A DNA stretch of 64,000 nucleotides from Atlanticothrix silvestris CENA357. Its GTDB lineage: Bacteria > Cyanobacteriota > Cyanobacteriia > Cyanobacteriales > Nostocaceae. The stretch is taken from positions 29,850-93,849 of the forward strand of contig NZ_JAECZB010000006.1 of the NCBI RefSeq assembly GCF_016056295.1, written 5' to 3'. Of this stretch, positions 1 through 7,279 are shown piece after piece. A program made the translations under genes and the position numbers. Positions within the stretch are counted from its first letter, which is position 1. Every line of letters begins with the position of its first letter. The notes beneath the pieces are model-generated. The model was not told the DNA's origin and ran no database searches. It saw only the letters and a program-made list of their open reading frames with translations.

Positions 1-330
1 ATCGCTTGGCCCAGGACTATCTGCATCAGGTAGTCCTCTTACTAAAACAACATTACCAAAAGCATTGGTAAACTCAAAACCTGTTGCACCATATTGCAAT
101 ACACTAAAATCACCAGTTGTATTCCAGATAGGAATAAAAGGTATATCGTCTCCAACTGCGTTACCAATAGGGTCTCCTTCCCCTTGTTCTGCATCACCAT
201 TCACAATTAAATTTTGTCCCAATGTTGCTGCATGAATAGGGCTAGAAAATACAACAGTAGATGCTATTCCTGCTACTATGGCAAAACATACTTTCGTGGT
301 TTTTTGCGATAAGGAAGATAACTGATTCAT
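1..330 (-). CDS. Secreted protein, N-terminal part (gene runs off the window)
   Basis: An open frame starts with ATG at 330 and reads leftwards without a stop to the window edge, giving 110 codons. The first ~34 residues look like a Sec signal peptide: polar and basic start, hydrophobic core AIVAGIASTVVF, and a likely cut after IHA. The mature part begins TLGQNLIVNGDAEQG, a pattern I associate with cyanobacterial secreted PEP-CTERM or choice-anchored proteins that open with a LIVNG(D/G)AE motif. The C-terminus, where a sorting signal would sit, lies outside the window. The gene lies 66 bp downstream of the binding-protein gene on the same strand, so the two may form an operon. No enzymatic function can be assigned. 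Confidence 0.6.
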   Translation of the reverse strand, partial: MNQLSSLSQKTTKVCFAIVAGIASTVVFSSPIHAATLGQNLIVNGDAEQGEGDPIGNAVGDDIPFIPIWNTTGDFSVLQYGATGFEFTNAFGNVVLVRGLPDADSPGPSD

Positions 331-396
331 AATTTTTCTGTAACTTTGATAATCAAAAAAGTCTTGATAGGTTTTCATAAGTTGTGGGCTTTATTG

Positions 397-1338
397 CTAA
401 ACATTGCCCAGTTTCATTTGTTGTTTTTTGGTAGTAGCTAATTTCTTCTTAATCAAAAAAGCTACTCCCATAGCAAACATAATTCCACCTGTACTTTGAT
501 GTTCAGGAACAGAGGTAGTAGGCGCACTAAACCCATACTTAGCCAAAATTTCTTGTCCCTCTGATGACAGGATGTATGCAGCTAATTTTTCACCATCAGG
601 ATCAGCATCTTTGAGTATGGTTAGTCCATAATTAGCCTTAGTAGCTAAGTAGTCAGGTAACTCTAATATTTGCAATTCTTGGTTAATTGCCTGGGCTGCC
701 GTCCCACTGGTGTAATAGGCTAAAAAGATATCTGCTTGCTGAGTTTCTTCGAGAAAGTAAATTAAATTATTTTTGTCGTCGGGAACCTGGGGAGCATCAG
801 GATTCCCACCGACTAACTGTAAAGCTTTATCCTTGAGAATTTGAGAGCTACCAGGTTTAACCTGATCAGCCTTATCAAATATTTGCCATGCATAGTCCCC
901 AGACGGATCTGCTCCAGGTGTTGAAGTTCCTACCTTGATTGCAGGGTTTAGCAAGAAGTCCAATAGATTATCTGATGTGACACCAAGTAAATCTGGTCTG
1001 ATAATTGCAGTCATCCGGTTACTAGTGAAGTTTACTACAGACCCGCTTAAACCTGCTGCAAATAATCTCTCAGGATTGTTAGTATCTGCACTAGTAAAAA
1101 TATCTGCGGATTTCCCTGTTTCTGTAAATTCTTTCTCAATACGTTCTCGTGTTAAACCAGATGGGCCAAATTGCGTCTCTACCTTAATTCCATACTTCTG
1201 TTCAAAAGATTGAGCAACTTCTGAGATGCTATTACGTAAACTTCCAGCCCCGTAAAGAGTGACAGCAAAAGCTTGAATTGGCAGCATGATATTGACAGTA
1301 CAAACTGCCAATAAAAAGGCAAAAAAATCCTTCTTCAT
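397..1338 (-). CDS. ModA-like periplasmic substrate-binding protein with PEP-CTERM-like tail
   Basis: The 313-residue product has a signal peptide (1-25, cut after AFA) and a mature start VTLYGAGSLRNSI, followed by SADIFTSAD, typical of the molybdate/tungstate or extracellular type-1 solute-binding fold. The binding domain covers roughly residues 26-270. The tail is unusual for this family: VPEH at 277-280, a glycine pair, a hydrophobic stretch at about 284-296, then KKK and more basic residues. That is the layout of a PEP-CTERM sorting signal (exosortase/archaeosortase class). The protein may therefore be surface- or matrix-anchored rather than freely periplasmic. No ABC permease or ATPase gene lies beside it. 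A 15-bp palindrome sits about 150 bp upstream and is identical to one upstream of the RHH-TOBE regulator at 3712, which suggests oxyanion control. The substrate is inferred, not shown. Confidence 0.8.
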   Translation of the reverse strand: MKKDFFAFLLAVCTVNIMLPIQAFAVTLYGAGSLRNSISEVAQSFEQKYGIKVETQFGPSGLTRERIEKEFTETGKSADIFTSADTNNPERLFAAGLSGSVVNFTSNRMTAIIRPDLLGVTSDNLLDFLLNPAIKVGTSTPGADPSGDYAWQIFDKADQVKPGSSQILKDKALQLVGGNPDAPQVPDDKNNLIYFLEETQQADIFLAYYTSGTAAQAINQELQILELPDYLATKANYGLTILKDADPDGEKLAAYILSSEGQEILAKYGFSAPTTSVPEHQSTGGIMFAMGVAFLIKKKLATTKKQQMKLGNV

Positions 1339-1882
1339 GATTTACAGTTCTGTTGTTATTACTATTTAGCTAATCGCTTGTAAGCCTTGCTGACTATAAA
1401 TTTTGGACACGGTTCAACCACACACTTTAGCTATCAACAGTTACAGATAAACTTTGATATGTGCGTGTTTTTTCGATTACAGCAGATATTACCAATTTTA
1501 TTGGTAAATAGCAATAAAGGTGTGTAGTGAAATTATGACTTTATAAAACCAGACTTAGCCTTTCACGCCTTTTAAGCAGGGATATTACTGTTTTTACGTA
1601 AAAAAAATTACAAACAATATTTTTATCTCAATACGTTTCAGTTAAGCATTTATTTCTTCTCTCTGCGTCCTTGGCGTTCTTGGCGGTTCGTTAAAAAAAT
1701 GACTTTGACAAAGAGTTTTAGCCTTAACTGAACTGTATTGATTTTTATCTGGCTATTTTTTACCAGATAAAGTTGGTAAATTATGATTTTATTTATACAC
1801 AGTAATCTGTAAAAACTAACTGTAGTATGGCTATCTCTAACGCTACCAAGCTGACAAAATTAGCTATGGTAGCATTAGTTAG
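1339..1882. other. Intergenic region with candidate operators and a dispersed-repeat fragment
   Basis: There is no credible gene in these 544 bases. They hold the 20-bp operator candidate (1486-1505), a degenerate copy (1762-1777), and a fragment around 1655-1690 of a common cyanobacterial intergenic repeat (CTGCGTCCTTGGCG type). Confidence 0.5.
1486..1505 (-). promoter_or_regulatory. Candidate operator upstream of the ModA-like gene
   Basis: Read on the minus strand this is ACCAATAAAATTGGTAATAT. Its first 15 bases are a palindrome, ACCAAT-N3-ATTGGT. All 20 bases recur, in the same orientation relative to the downstream gene, at 3691-3710 in front of the RHH-TOBE regulator. A degenerate version, with one inserted and one changed base, lies at 1762-1777. 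Binding by the RHH-TOBE protein is inference. Confidence 0.6.
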
Positions 1883-3085
1883 TTAAGGTATGTCCTGATT
1901 GGTAATCATCTCAGGTAAGCGATTGAAGTTATTGGCTTGCAATTTTACCCAGACAAAAAAGGGAATTGCTAGTAACTGAGTAGCTGAGGAAAAAACAATG
2001 AGGGTAATCAAGGAATGATCGTATAAAATACCCATCAAGGCACTACCAATAAACCAAGATAAACCATAACCTGTACTAAATATTCCATAAGCAGTAGCAC
2101 GTTTACTCTTAGGCACCATGCCAGCGATCGCAGCTTTAAGGACTGATTCTTGCGCTCCCATACCGATACCCCAAAATGCCATGCCTAATAAAGCCAAGCG
2201 GGTATCACCTAAAAATACTAATGGCGCAAACAAGGACGAAACAAAGGCTGCAACCACTAAGATGTAAATTCCAATGCGGTCAAAGAAATATCCAAATATT
2301 AGGGCTGCGATCGCATCTACACCCATCGCTAAAGCATAAAACAAAGGAATTGTTTGCCCAGAAGCAATGCCTCCCTTTTGGAAATGAAAGGCAATCAAGG
2401 GAAAATCGGCATAACCGGCAGCAATAATCGCTACTGCACCCAGGTAAATCCAAAATATTCCCGGTAATTTATCTGATTTATCTTCCTCAATCTCTTCTTC
2501 AAAATCACTGGGATTCGGATAAATAAATTGTAAAATTAACAACACAATCAATCCCAAAACCGCAGGCACTATCAAGACTGTAAAGGCATTGCGATATTCA
2601 CCTTGGAAATAAACCATTGCAGCTACCGCCACAGGCCCCATCACTGCACCGGTTTGATCCATTGCCTCATGCAGACCAAAGCCAAAACCTCTGCCGATTT
2701 GACTGACACCGTGGGATAACAACGCATCTCTTGGAGGAGTACGAATTGCTTTACCTGTGCGTTCCGCCATCATCAAACCAGCAGCAGTTTCCCATCTGCC
2801 AGTTAGAGCTAATAATGGTACAACTGCTGTGTTCAAAATGTAGCCTAAAGTTGTAATCCCCCAATACTTGCCCGTCTGGTCGCTGAGATAACCGATGAAT
2901 AAGCGCAAACCATAGCCAATCAATTCTCCAAAGCCAGCTACTAAACCTACCACAGTGCCGCTAGCACCTAAAACCTGTAAATAAGCTCCTGTAATACTAC
3001 GCGCTCCTTCATAAGTGGCATCAGCACAAAGGCTGACAAAACCCAGTAAAATCACGAACCTCAACGCGGCCGACTTCTGTGGCAT
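1883..3085 (-). CDS. Major facilitator superfamily permease
   Basis: The 400-residue protein has about 12 hydrophobic segments, a central charged loop (EEEIEEDKSDK around residues 195-205), and a cytoplasmic loop TGKAIRTPPRDALLS near residue 112-126 that resembles MFS loop signatures. It would be an inner-membrane secondary transporter; the substrate cannot be told from sequence. It lies on the same strand as the ModA-like gene, 544 bp upstream of it, and next to the decayed modA at 3172-3450. Membership in the oxyanion locus is possible but rests on position only. The start ATG at 3085 gives MPQKSAALRFVILLGF, a plausible first membrane segment. Confidence 0.85.
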   Translation of the reverse strand: MPQKSAALRFVILLGFVSLCADATYEGARSITGAYLQVLGASGTVVGLVAGFGELIGYGLRLFIGYLSDQTGKYWGITTLGYILNTAVVPLLALTGRWETAAGLMMAERTGKAIRTPPRDALLSHGVSQIGRGFGFGLHEAMDQTGAVMGPVAVAAMVYFQGEYRNAFTVLIVPAVLGLIVLLILQFIYPNPSDFEEEIEEDKSDKLPGIFWIYLGAVAIIAAGYADFPLIAFHFQKGGIASGQTIPLFYALAMGVDAIAALIFGYFFDRIGIYILVVAAFVSSLFAPLVFLGDTRLALLGMAFWGIGMGAQESVLKAAIAGMVPKSKRATAYGIFSTGYGLSWFIGSALMGILYDHSLITLIVFSSATQLLAIPFFVWVKLQANNFNRLPEMITNQDIP

Positions 3086-3171
3086 ACTCGGTGCTTAATA
3101 ATTAGACATCTCCACATTGAAGCATGGGATCTAGAACAACAGTTGGCTTTGCGTGAAAGAAAATATTGGGT

Positions 3172-3450
3172 TCACTCTTGTAAGAGTAGAGTAGATAATT
3201 GCTCTGTTGAATATAAATGTATTCTCAAAGTTTTAGCAGCACAAACAAAAATATCACTTGGCGCACCCTGCTCAATTTGTTGCTGCAAAGCACCGGACGC
3301 ACCAAAGTCATGGCTGATGTTAACATTAAATTTACTTTGTTGGTCAAAAAGTTGTGATTTTTGCCATCACATCTTTTATAGTGGCTGCCGCAGACACTAA
3401 TAAATTCGTGTTTGGCCATGCTACTACAGGCAATGAGGCTGAAAAATCGT
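3172..3450 (-). pseudogene. Decayed modA (molybdate-binding protein) remnant
   Basis: Reading leftwards, frames joined by at least one frameshift give NTNLLVSAAATIKDVMAKI, then a short break, then KFNVNISHDFGASGALQQQI and EQGAPSDIFVCAAK, followed by unrelated residues and a stop at 3172. These are the canonical ModA N-terminal blocks (LLVSAAASLKDAM..., the FGSSG.LQQQIEQGAPADVF motif). Only the first ~80-90 residues survive; the C-terminal two thirds are gone. The signal-peptide region is out of frame with the rest. The remnant is divergent from the RHH-TOBE regulator, the arrangement expected of an ancestral regulator-target pair, now separated further by the element at 3515-3660. Confidence 0.75.
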
Positions 3451-3514
3451 CTTCTTTTCTTACAAAAAGCAGATTAGGTAAACTTTTTGCGTAGAATCAA
3501 AACTTGATGGGATT

Positions 3515-3660
3515 CTGACTTTTCACGTTATGTGGAAAAGTCCACCAAAAACCTAACCCCCTAACCTCCTTCCCGACGCGGGAAGGAGGAAAATTCAAAG
3601 TCTCTCTCCTAAAAGAAGAGAGATTTAGAGAGAGGTTTTCCAGATGCCGTGAAAAGTCAG
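3515..3660. mobile_element. MITE-like fold-back element, 146 bp, copy 1
   Basis: The ends are inverted repeats: the first 13 bases CTGACTTTTCACG are matched perfectly by the reverse complement of the last 13, and pairing continues imperfectly for about 25 bases. The flanks GATGGGATT (3506-3514) and GATGGGACT (3661-3669) look like a 9-bp target-site duplication with one change. Inside is a strong hairpin, CCTCCTTCCCG/CGGGAAGGAGG. A second copy lies at 52664-52809. There is no transposase gene; mobilisation would need one elsewhere. Confidence 0.8.
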
Positions 3661-3690
3661 GATGGGACTTTACCAAAATTATTCAAAATA

Positions 3691-3710
3691 ACCAATAAAA
3701 TTGGTAATAT
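3691..3710 (+). promoter_or_regulatory. Candidate operator upstream of the RHH-TOBE regulator
   Basis: ACCAATAAAATTGGTAATAT ends one base before the ATG at 3712, where the ribosome site would be. The first 15 bases are palindromic. The same 20-mer occurs at 1486-1505 before the ModA-like gene. Its position would fit autorepression. Confidence 0.65.
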
Positions 3711-3711
3711 T

Positions 3712-4152
3712 ATGCCAAGAAAAGAACAAGGATGGGTTACATTTCAAACATCTGAAGAAGAGCGCAAAATTTTAGAGGAATTTTGTCAACACTCTCAACG
3801 CACAAAGACAGAAATTCTTCGAGAATTAGTACGCAGTCTAGATGGACATACTTCATCGTCTCCACCACCAATACCAACCAAGTTCAGAGAAAAGAAAAAT
3901 GCTGATTCTTTGGAAGTAGAAACTATTGCCCCCAAGCGACCTCTTAAAGTCAGTTCTCGCAATATTCTCAAAGGTGTCGTGAAACAAGTTGTGAGAGGAG
4001 AAGTTAGCACTCAAGTAACATTAAGGGTTGTGCATGAAGTTGAGTTAACTTCAATTATTACTACAAACGCAGCAGACGAGTTAGAAATAATCGAGGGTAC
4101 AGAAGCTTATGCGGTGATCAAGTCTAATGATATTGCTATTGCTAAGGATTAA
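3712..4152 (+). CDS. Ribbon-helix-helix/TOBE (Mop) fusion, putative oxyanion-responsive regulator
   Basis: I place the start at ATG 3712 (146 aa, MPRKEQGW...). A longer frame from 3649 would begin inside the inserted element ending at 3660, so it is unlikely to be native. Residues 7-45 fit a ribbon-helix-helix DNA-binding fold: a strand (GWVTFQTS), a helix (EEERKILEEFCQHS), a turn (RTK) and a second helix (TEILRELVRSL). After a proline- and serine-rich linker, residues ~78-142 form one TOBE/Mop domain (SSRNILKGVVKQVVRGEVS, ELTSIITT, EAYAVIKSNDIAIAK), the molybdate/tungstate-binding fold known from molbindins and ModE. The natural reading is a small one-component repressor that senses molybdate or tungstate. 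No Shine-Dalgarno is obvious; the palindrome occupies that place. Confidence 0.8.
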   Translation: MPRKEQGWVTFQTSEEERKILEEFCQHSQRTKTEILRELVRSLDGHTSSSPPPIPTKFREKKNADSLEVETIAPKRPLKVSSRNILKGVVKQVVRGEVSTQVTLRVVHEVELTSIITTNAADELEIIEGTEAYAVIKSNDIAIAKD

Positions 4153-4510
4153 AAAATGCTCAATTTGATTTTTTCGTGCAATTTTCATACCTGAAAGATG
4201 TTAAGGATATCTTTTTTGACTAAACCAACATAAATAGGTCATCAGTAAAATATTGATCGCAGCGATATTCTGTTTTCGATGCTGCGTAGGCGCTAGCTTG
4301 TCGTAGACATCGCACACAACATAATTTTGCCTGAAATCAAAAAAGGCGATCGCCCATTTTGATATCCTTTAACTTGAAGTTTTGTCTAAGGTGTCATTAT
4401 CTGCCAGATTTCTGTTCAAGTTGGCTAAATAGATAAGGATATAAAAGCTATTCTTTTGTGGCAAACTTTACTTTTTTTACGAGATTTTTCGGTAACAATT
4501 CTTCAGCGTA
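4153..4510. other. Intergenic, no gene seen
   Basis: AT-rich sequence with two HIP1-like sites and a fragment of a dispersed GC-rich repeat (around 4280-4320, GTAGGCGCTAGCTTGTCGTAGAC). No RNA gene or ORF was recognised. Confidence 0.4.
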
Positions 4511-4897
4511 ATGAATAACATAGTAGTAATTTTTACTTTAAAATCAATGTTATTCGACTTTTACAAGCTTGCTAAAGAAGTTGCTCTAGACACTCACGCA
4601 CTACTAAATCGGGTAAGGCATGACGGCAAAGATTATTTGGGTGAAGTATTTGTTCAAGATAGCTATGGTTGTTTATGGAAAATCAAAGTTCGTTACACAG
4701 GAAATCGTAAACGTTACCTTAAAATTAGTTCTCAATCTGGTAAATCGCGTCATATAAGGGCATCGGCTGACAACCATAAGCCAGGTGAATACCTCCAAAT
4801 TGCACCTAACGAGTGGGAAAGCTTTTATCGACTAGCTAATAATGAGCAACAATTTTATAAATGTACTCAAAACATTTTGGATAGATTAGTACGATAA
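4511..4897 (+). CDS. Hypothetical protein
   Basis: A 128-residue open frame not recognised as any family. Codon use is like that of its neighbours and the sequence looks protein-like: mixed charge, with alternating hydrophobic strands such as YLGEVFVQD, LWKIKVRY and YLKISSQSG, which suggests a small beta-rich domain followed by a helical tail (EWESFYRLANNEQQFYKCTQNIL). The ATG at 4511 has no clear ribosome site; an internal ATG at 4550 (MLFDFYKLAKE) is an alternative. It stands alone, 35 bp from the convergent tRNA-Cys gene. Confidence 0.5.
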   Translation: MNNIVVIFTLKSMLFDFYKLAKEVALDTHALLNRVRHDGKDYLGEVFVQDSYGCLWKIKVRYTGNRKRYLKISSQSGKSRHIRASADNHKPGEYLQIAPNEWESFYRLANNEQQFYKCTQNILDRLVR

Positions 4898-4932
4898 GCT
4901 AAAGATTCAATAGTAAAATGTAAAACAACTAA

Positions 4933-5004
<72 letters not shown>

Positions 5005-5410
5005 GTAACTTGGTTTTTCCTAAACTACACTAGCTGAGTAACTATGTAGGTGTTAACTAAATAATAATAGCATAAGCTCATAAGGTAAACATATATAGGT
5101 TAACCAAATATTTTGGTAATCTTCAGACAAACGCTTGGTAGACGGCACAAACTGGTAAATACATTCCATAGACCACCAGATTCATCAAATCTACCAGACT
5201 CGTAAACAGCAACTCTTGTTCGTATTGACGTTTGTTGTAAATGTGAATATTTAATTTATCGGCGAAAATTTAAAAATGTGTTTTATCAGTTTTCGCATGA
5301 TCACACTGATGGGACTTTTCTCTACAAAACCATCAAATAGAGGAGATAGCATAAGTAAAATTTGAAACTTTTGAGCAGTTATAAAATCTTTGTCTTCCTC
5401 TGACTTCTGT
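5005..5410. other. Intergenic, one palindrome, no gene seen
   Basis: The only structured element noticed is ACCAAATATTTTGGT at 5103-5117, a perfect 15-bp palindrome resembling the operator candidates at 1491 and 3691 but with a different centre. It lies about 100 bp upstream of tRNA-Cys. Its relevance is doubtful. Confidence 0.35.
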
Positions 5411-5905
5411 CTATTTAACTTCTGTAATTTGTAGCGTATAAGGGAAATACTTGCCTTTTTCGTAGGAACCCACCCAAACTTGATATTTTCCGGCTAGCCA
5501 TTCACCAACTATACCGGGATTTTTGCCATCAAAATCGTCATTACACCAAGTACCACCAGGCCCTTTGATCATAATGGTTGTGTCTTGAGGACTTTGCACT
5601 TGCAGTTTCAAGTAGTCAAATTTACTTGTTAATGCCAAGGTGTGGTCTGGTGTTTCGTCTACAAATCCGGTACATGGGCCCGTAGCTGTTTCAGACTTCC
5701 CAGCAATTTGGTTACTAGATTCTGAGCCGCCACTCATCCCTTTAAGTATCCAAGGGTCTGGGGAAAATTGCTGATTGATAGTGATATCTCCAAATATTGG
5801 TGACGCTTCTTGAGCATTAGCTACGACATGACTTGCCGATGTGCAGCAGAGTGTAACTAACGACAACGATAATCTGATTCCTCTATTTAGGGCTGTTTTC
5901 GACAT
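5411..5905 (-). CDS. Secreted protein with PPC-like beta domain
   Basis: The 164-residue product has a signal peptide of ~31 residues (LSLSLVTLCCTSASHVVANA). The mature part ends in a pattern typical of bacterial pre-peptidase C-terminal (PPC)-like domains: DHTLALTSKFDYLKLQV, a TTIMIKGPGG turn, WCNDDF, then AGKYQVWVGSY and YTLQITE. Such domains are beta sandwiches found alone or attached to secreted enzymes. Two cysteines (TGPCTGF and TWCNDD) could form a disulphide. It is monocistronic, and no partner is evident. Function unknown; extracytoplasmic location is well supported. Confidence 0.7.
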   Translation of the reverse strand: MSKTALNRGIRLSLSLVTLCCTSASHVVANAQEASPIFGDITINQQFSPDPWILKGMSGGSESSNQIAGKSETATGPCTGFVDETPDHTLALTSKFDYLKLQVQSPQDTTIMIKGPGGTWCNDDFDGKNPGIVGEWLAGKYQVWVGSYEKGKYFPYTLQITEVK

Positions 5906-6115
5906 TGTGATTACATTAATTTCTCAGTGTTTTGAAAGACATCAATTTTACACACCAAGTTCCCAACATAAGAGTAATTAACTAATTTTTCCAAATAGTG
6001 AAGATGAAAAACCAAGCCCCCATGATGGCAATTACCTCAAATGGCGTGGTTTTCCACATAAAAGTTGTCCAACGACAGTTATATTGCTTTAGTAAATGAT
6101 TTTTGAAAGCAATAT

Positions 6116-7162
6116 ATGAAATTCAGCCAAATCTTAAACCATCTGGCCGACATTGCTATCGAGCATAGCCTGACTGTAAACCAAGACTATGACCCGGAAA
6201 TTACAGGATTAGCTGCCCTAGACGACGCTACAAGTGGTACTCTTAGCTACGTGGAAGGGGCAAAATTTTCATCCCTTGTGGGTACAACAAATGCTAGTGC
6301 TTTAATATTGCCCCAAGACAAAACATTACAATTACAAGCACAAGAAAGAGGTATTGCTTGGATAACTACACCAGATCCGCGGTTGCTATTTGCTAAAGCG
6401 ATCGCCTTATTCTATCAACCATACCGCCCAACCCCAGAAATACATCCCACGGCTGTAATTCATCCTACGGCAAAAGTTGGTAACGATGTTTATATCGGTG
6501 CCCATGTTGTAATTCAACAAGGGGTGGAAATTGGCAATGGTGCAATTATTCACCCGAATGTAGTGATTTATCCAGGCGCTACAATAGGCGATCGCACTAC
6601 CTTACACGCTAACTGTACCATCCACGAACGCACCCAAATCGGTGCAGATTGTGTAATTCATAGTGGAACTGTCATTGGTGCAGAAGGTTTTGGTTTTGTG
6701 CCTACCCGCACAGGGTGGTTCAAAATTGAACAATCCGGTCGTACCGTGATCGAAGATAGCGTAGAAATTGGCAGCAATAGCGCTGTTGACCGTCCAACTG
6801 TGGGTGAAACACGAATAGGCAGCAGTACCATAATTGACAACTTAGTACAAATCGGTCACGGTTGCCACATAGGTTCTGGCTGTGCGATCGCAGGTCAAGC
6901 CGGCATGGCAGGAGGCGTAGAATTAGGGAATCGCGTGATTTTGGCAGGACAGTCAGGAATTGCCAATCAGGTAAAAATCGGCGACGGAGCAATTGCCTCT
7001 GCTAAAGCCGGAATTCATCACGATGTTGCACCAGGAGAAATTGTCTCTGGGATGCCAGCAGTTTCTCACAAAATATATCTCAAGGTATCTGCTATATATA
7101 ACCGCCTACCAGAAATGTATCAAACGTTCAAACAATTGCAACGCAAACTCAATAATGATTAA
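6116..7162 (+). CDS. lpxD: UDP-3-O-acylglucosamine N-acyltransferase
   Basis: LpxD transfers the N-linked hydroxyacyl chain in lipid A synthesis, using acyl-ACP in the cytoplasm. The 348-residue product has the usual two parts: an N-terminal substrate-binding domain (residues 1-100) and a left-handed beta helix of hexapeptide repeats (~103-300, e.g. IHPTAVIHPTAKVG, VEIGNGAIIHPN), then a C-terminal helix. The catalytic histidine region QIGHGCHIG is present near residue 248, and the GFGFVP block near residue 190 is the usual acyl-chain segment. The length is normal. It is followed by a convergent HdrB-like gene; no other lpx genes lie in the window. Confidence 0.95.
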   Translation: MKFSQILNHLADIAIEHSLTVNQDYDPEITGLAALDDATSGTLSYVEGAKFSSLVGTTNASALILPQDKTLQLQAQERGIAWITTPDPRLLFAKAIALFYQPYRPTPEIHPTAVIHPTAKVGNDVYIGAHVVIQQGVEIGNGAIIHPNVVIYPGATIGDRTTLHANCTIHERTQIGADCVIHSGTVIGAEGFGFVPTRTGWFKIEQSGRTVIEDSVEIGSNSAVDRPTVGETRIGSSTIIDNLVQIGHGCHIGSGCAIAGQAGMAGGVELGNRVILAGQSGIANQVKIGDGAIASAKAGIHHDVAPGEIVSGMPAVSHKIYLKVSAIYNRLPEMYQTFKQLQRKLNND

Positions 7163-7279
7163 TGAGACAAGGGCGCTATTAAATCTGAAAAATTAGCAGT
7201 TACTAAAATCAACATCACATTCAGCAGCCGATATTTCAAAATCAGGCTGCTTAATCATAAATACTTTGTACTCCAAAAA

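Noticed and set aside
3143..3400. 85-codon plus-strand frame rich in cysteine
   Set aside because: It is the antisense of the modA remnant; the minus-strand reading explains the sequence.
3649..3711. Upstream start extending the RHH-TOBE protein by 21 residues
   Set aside because: The added codons begin inside the inserted fold-back element, so they are not ancestral; ATG 3712 starts at the strand of the RHH fold.
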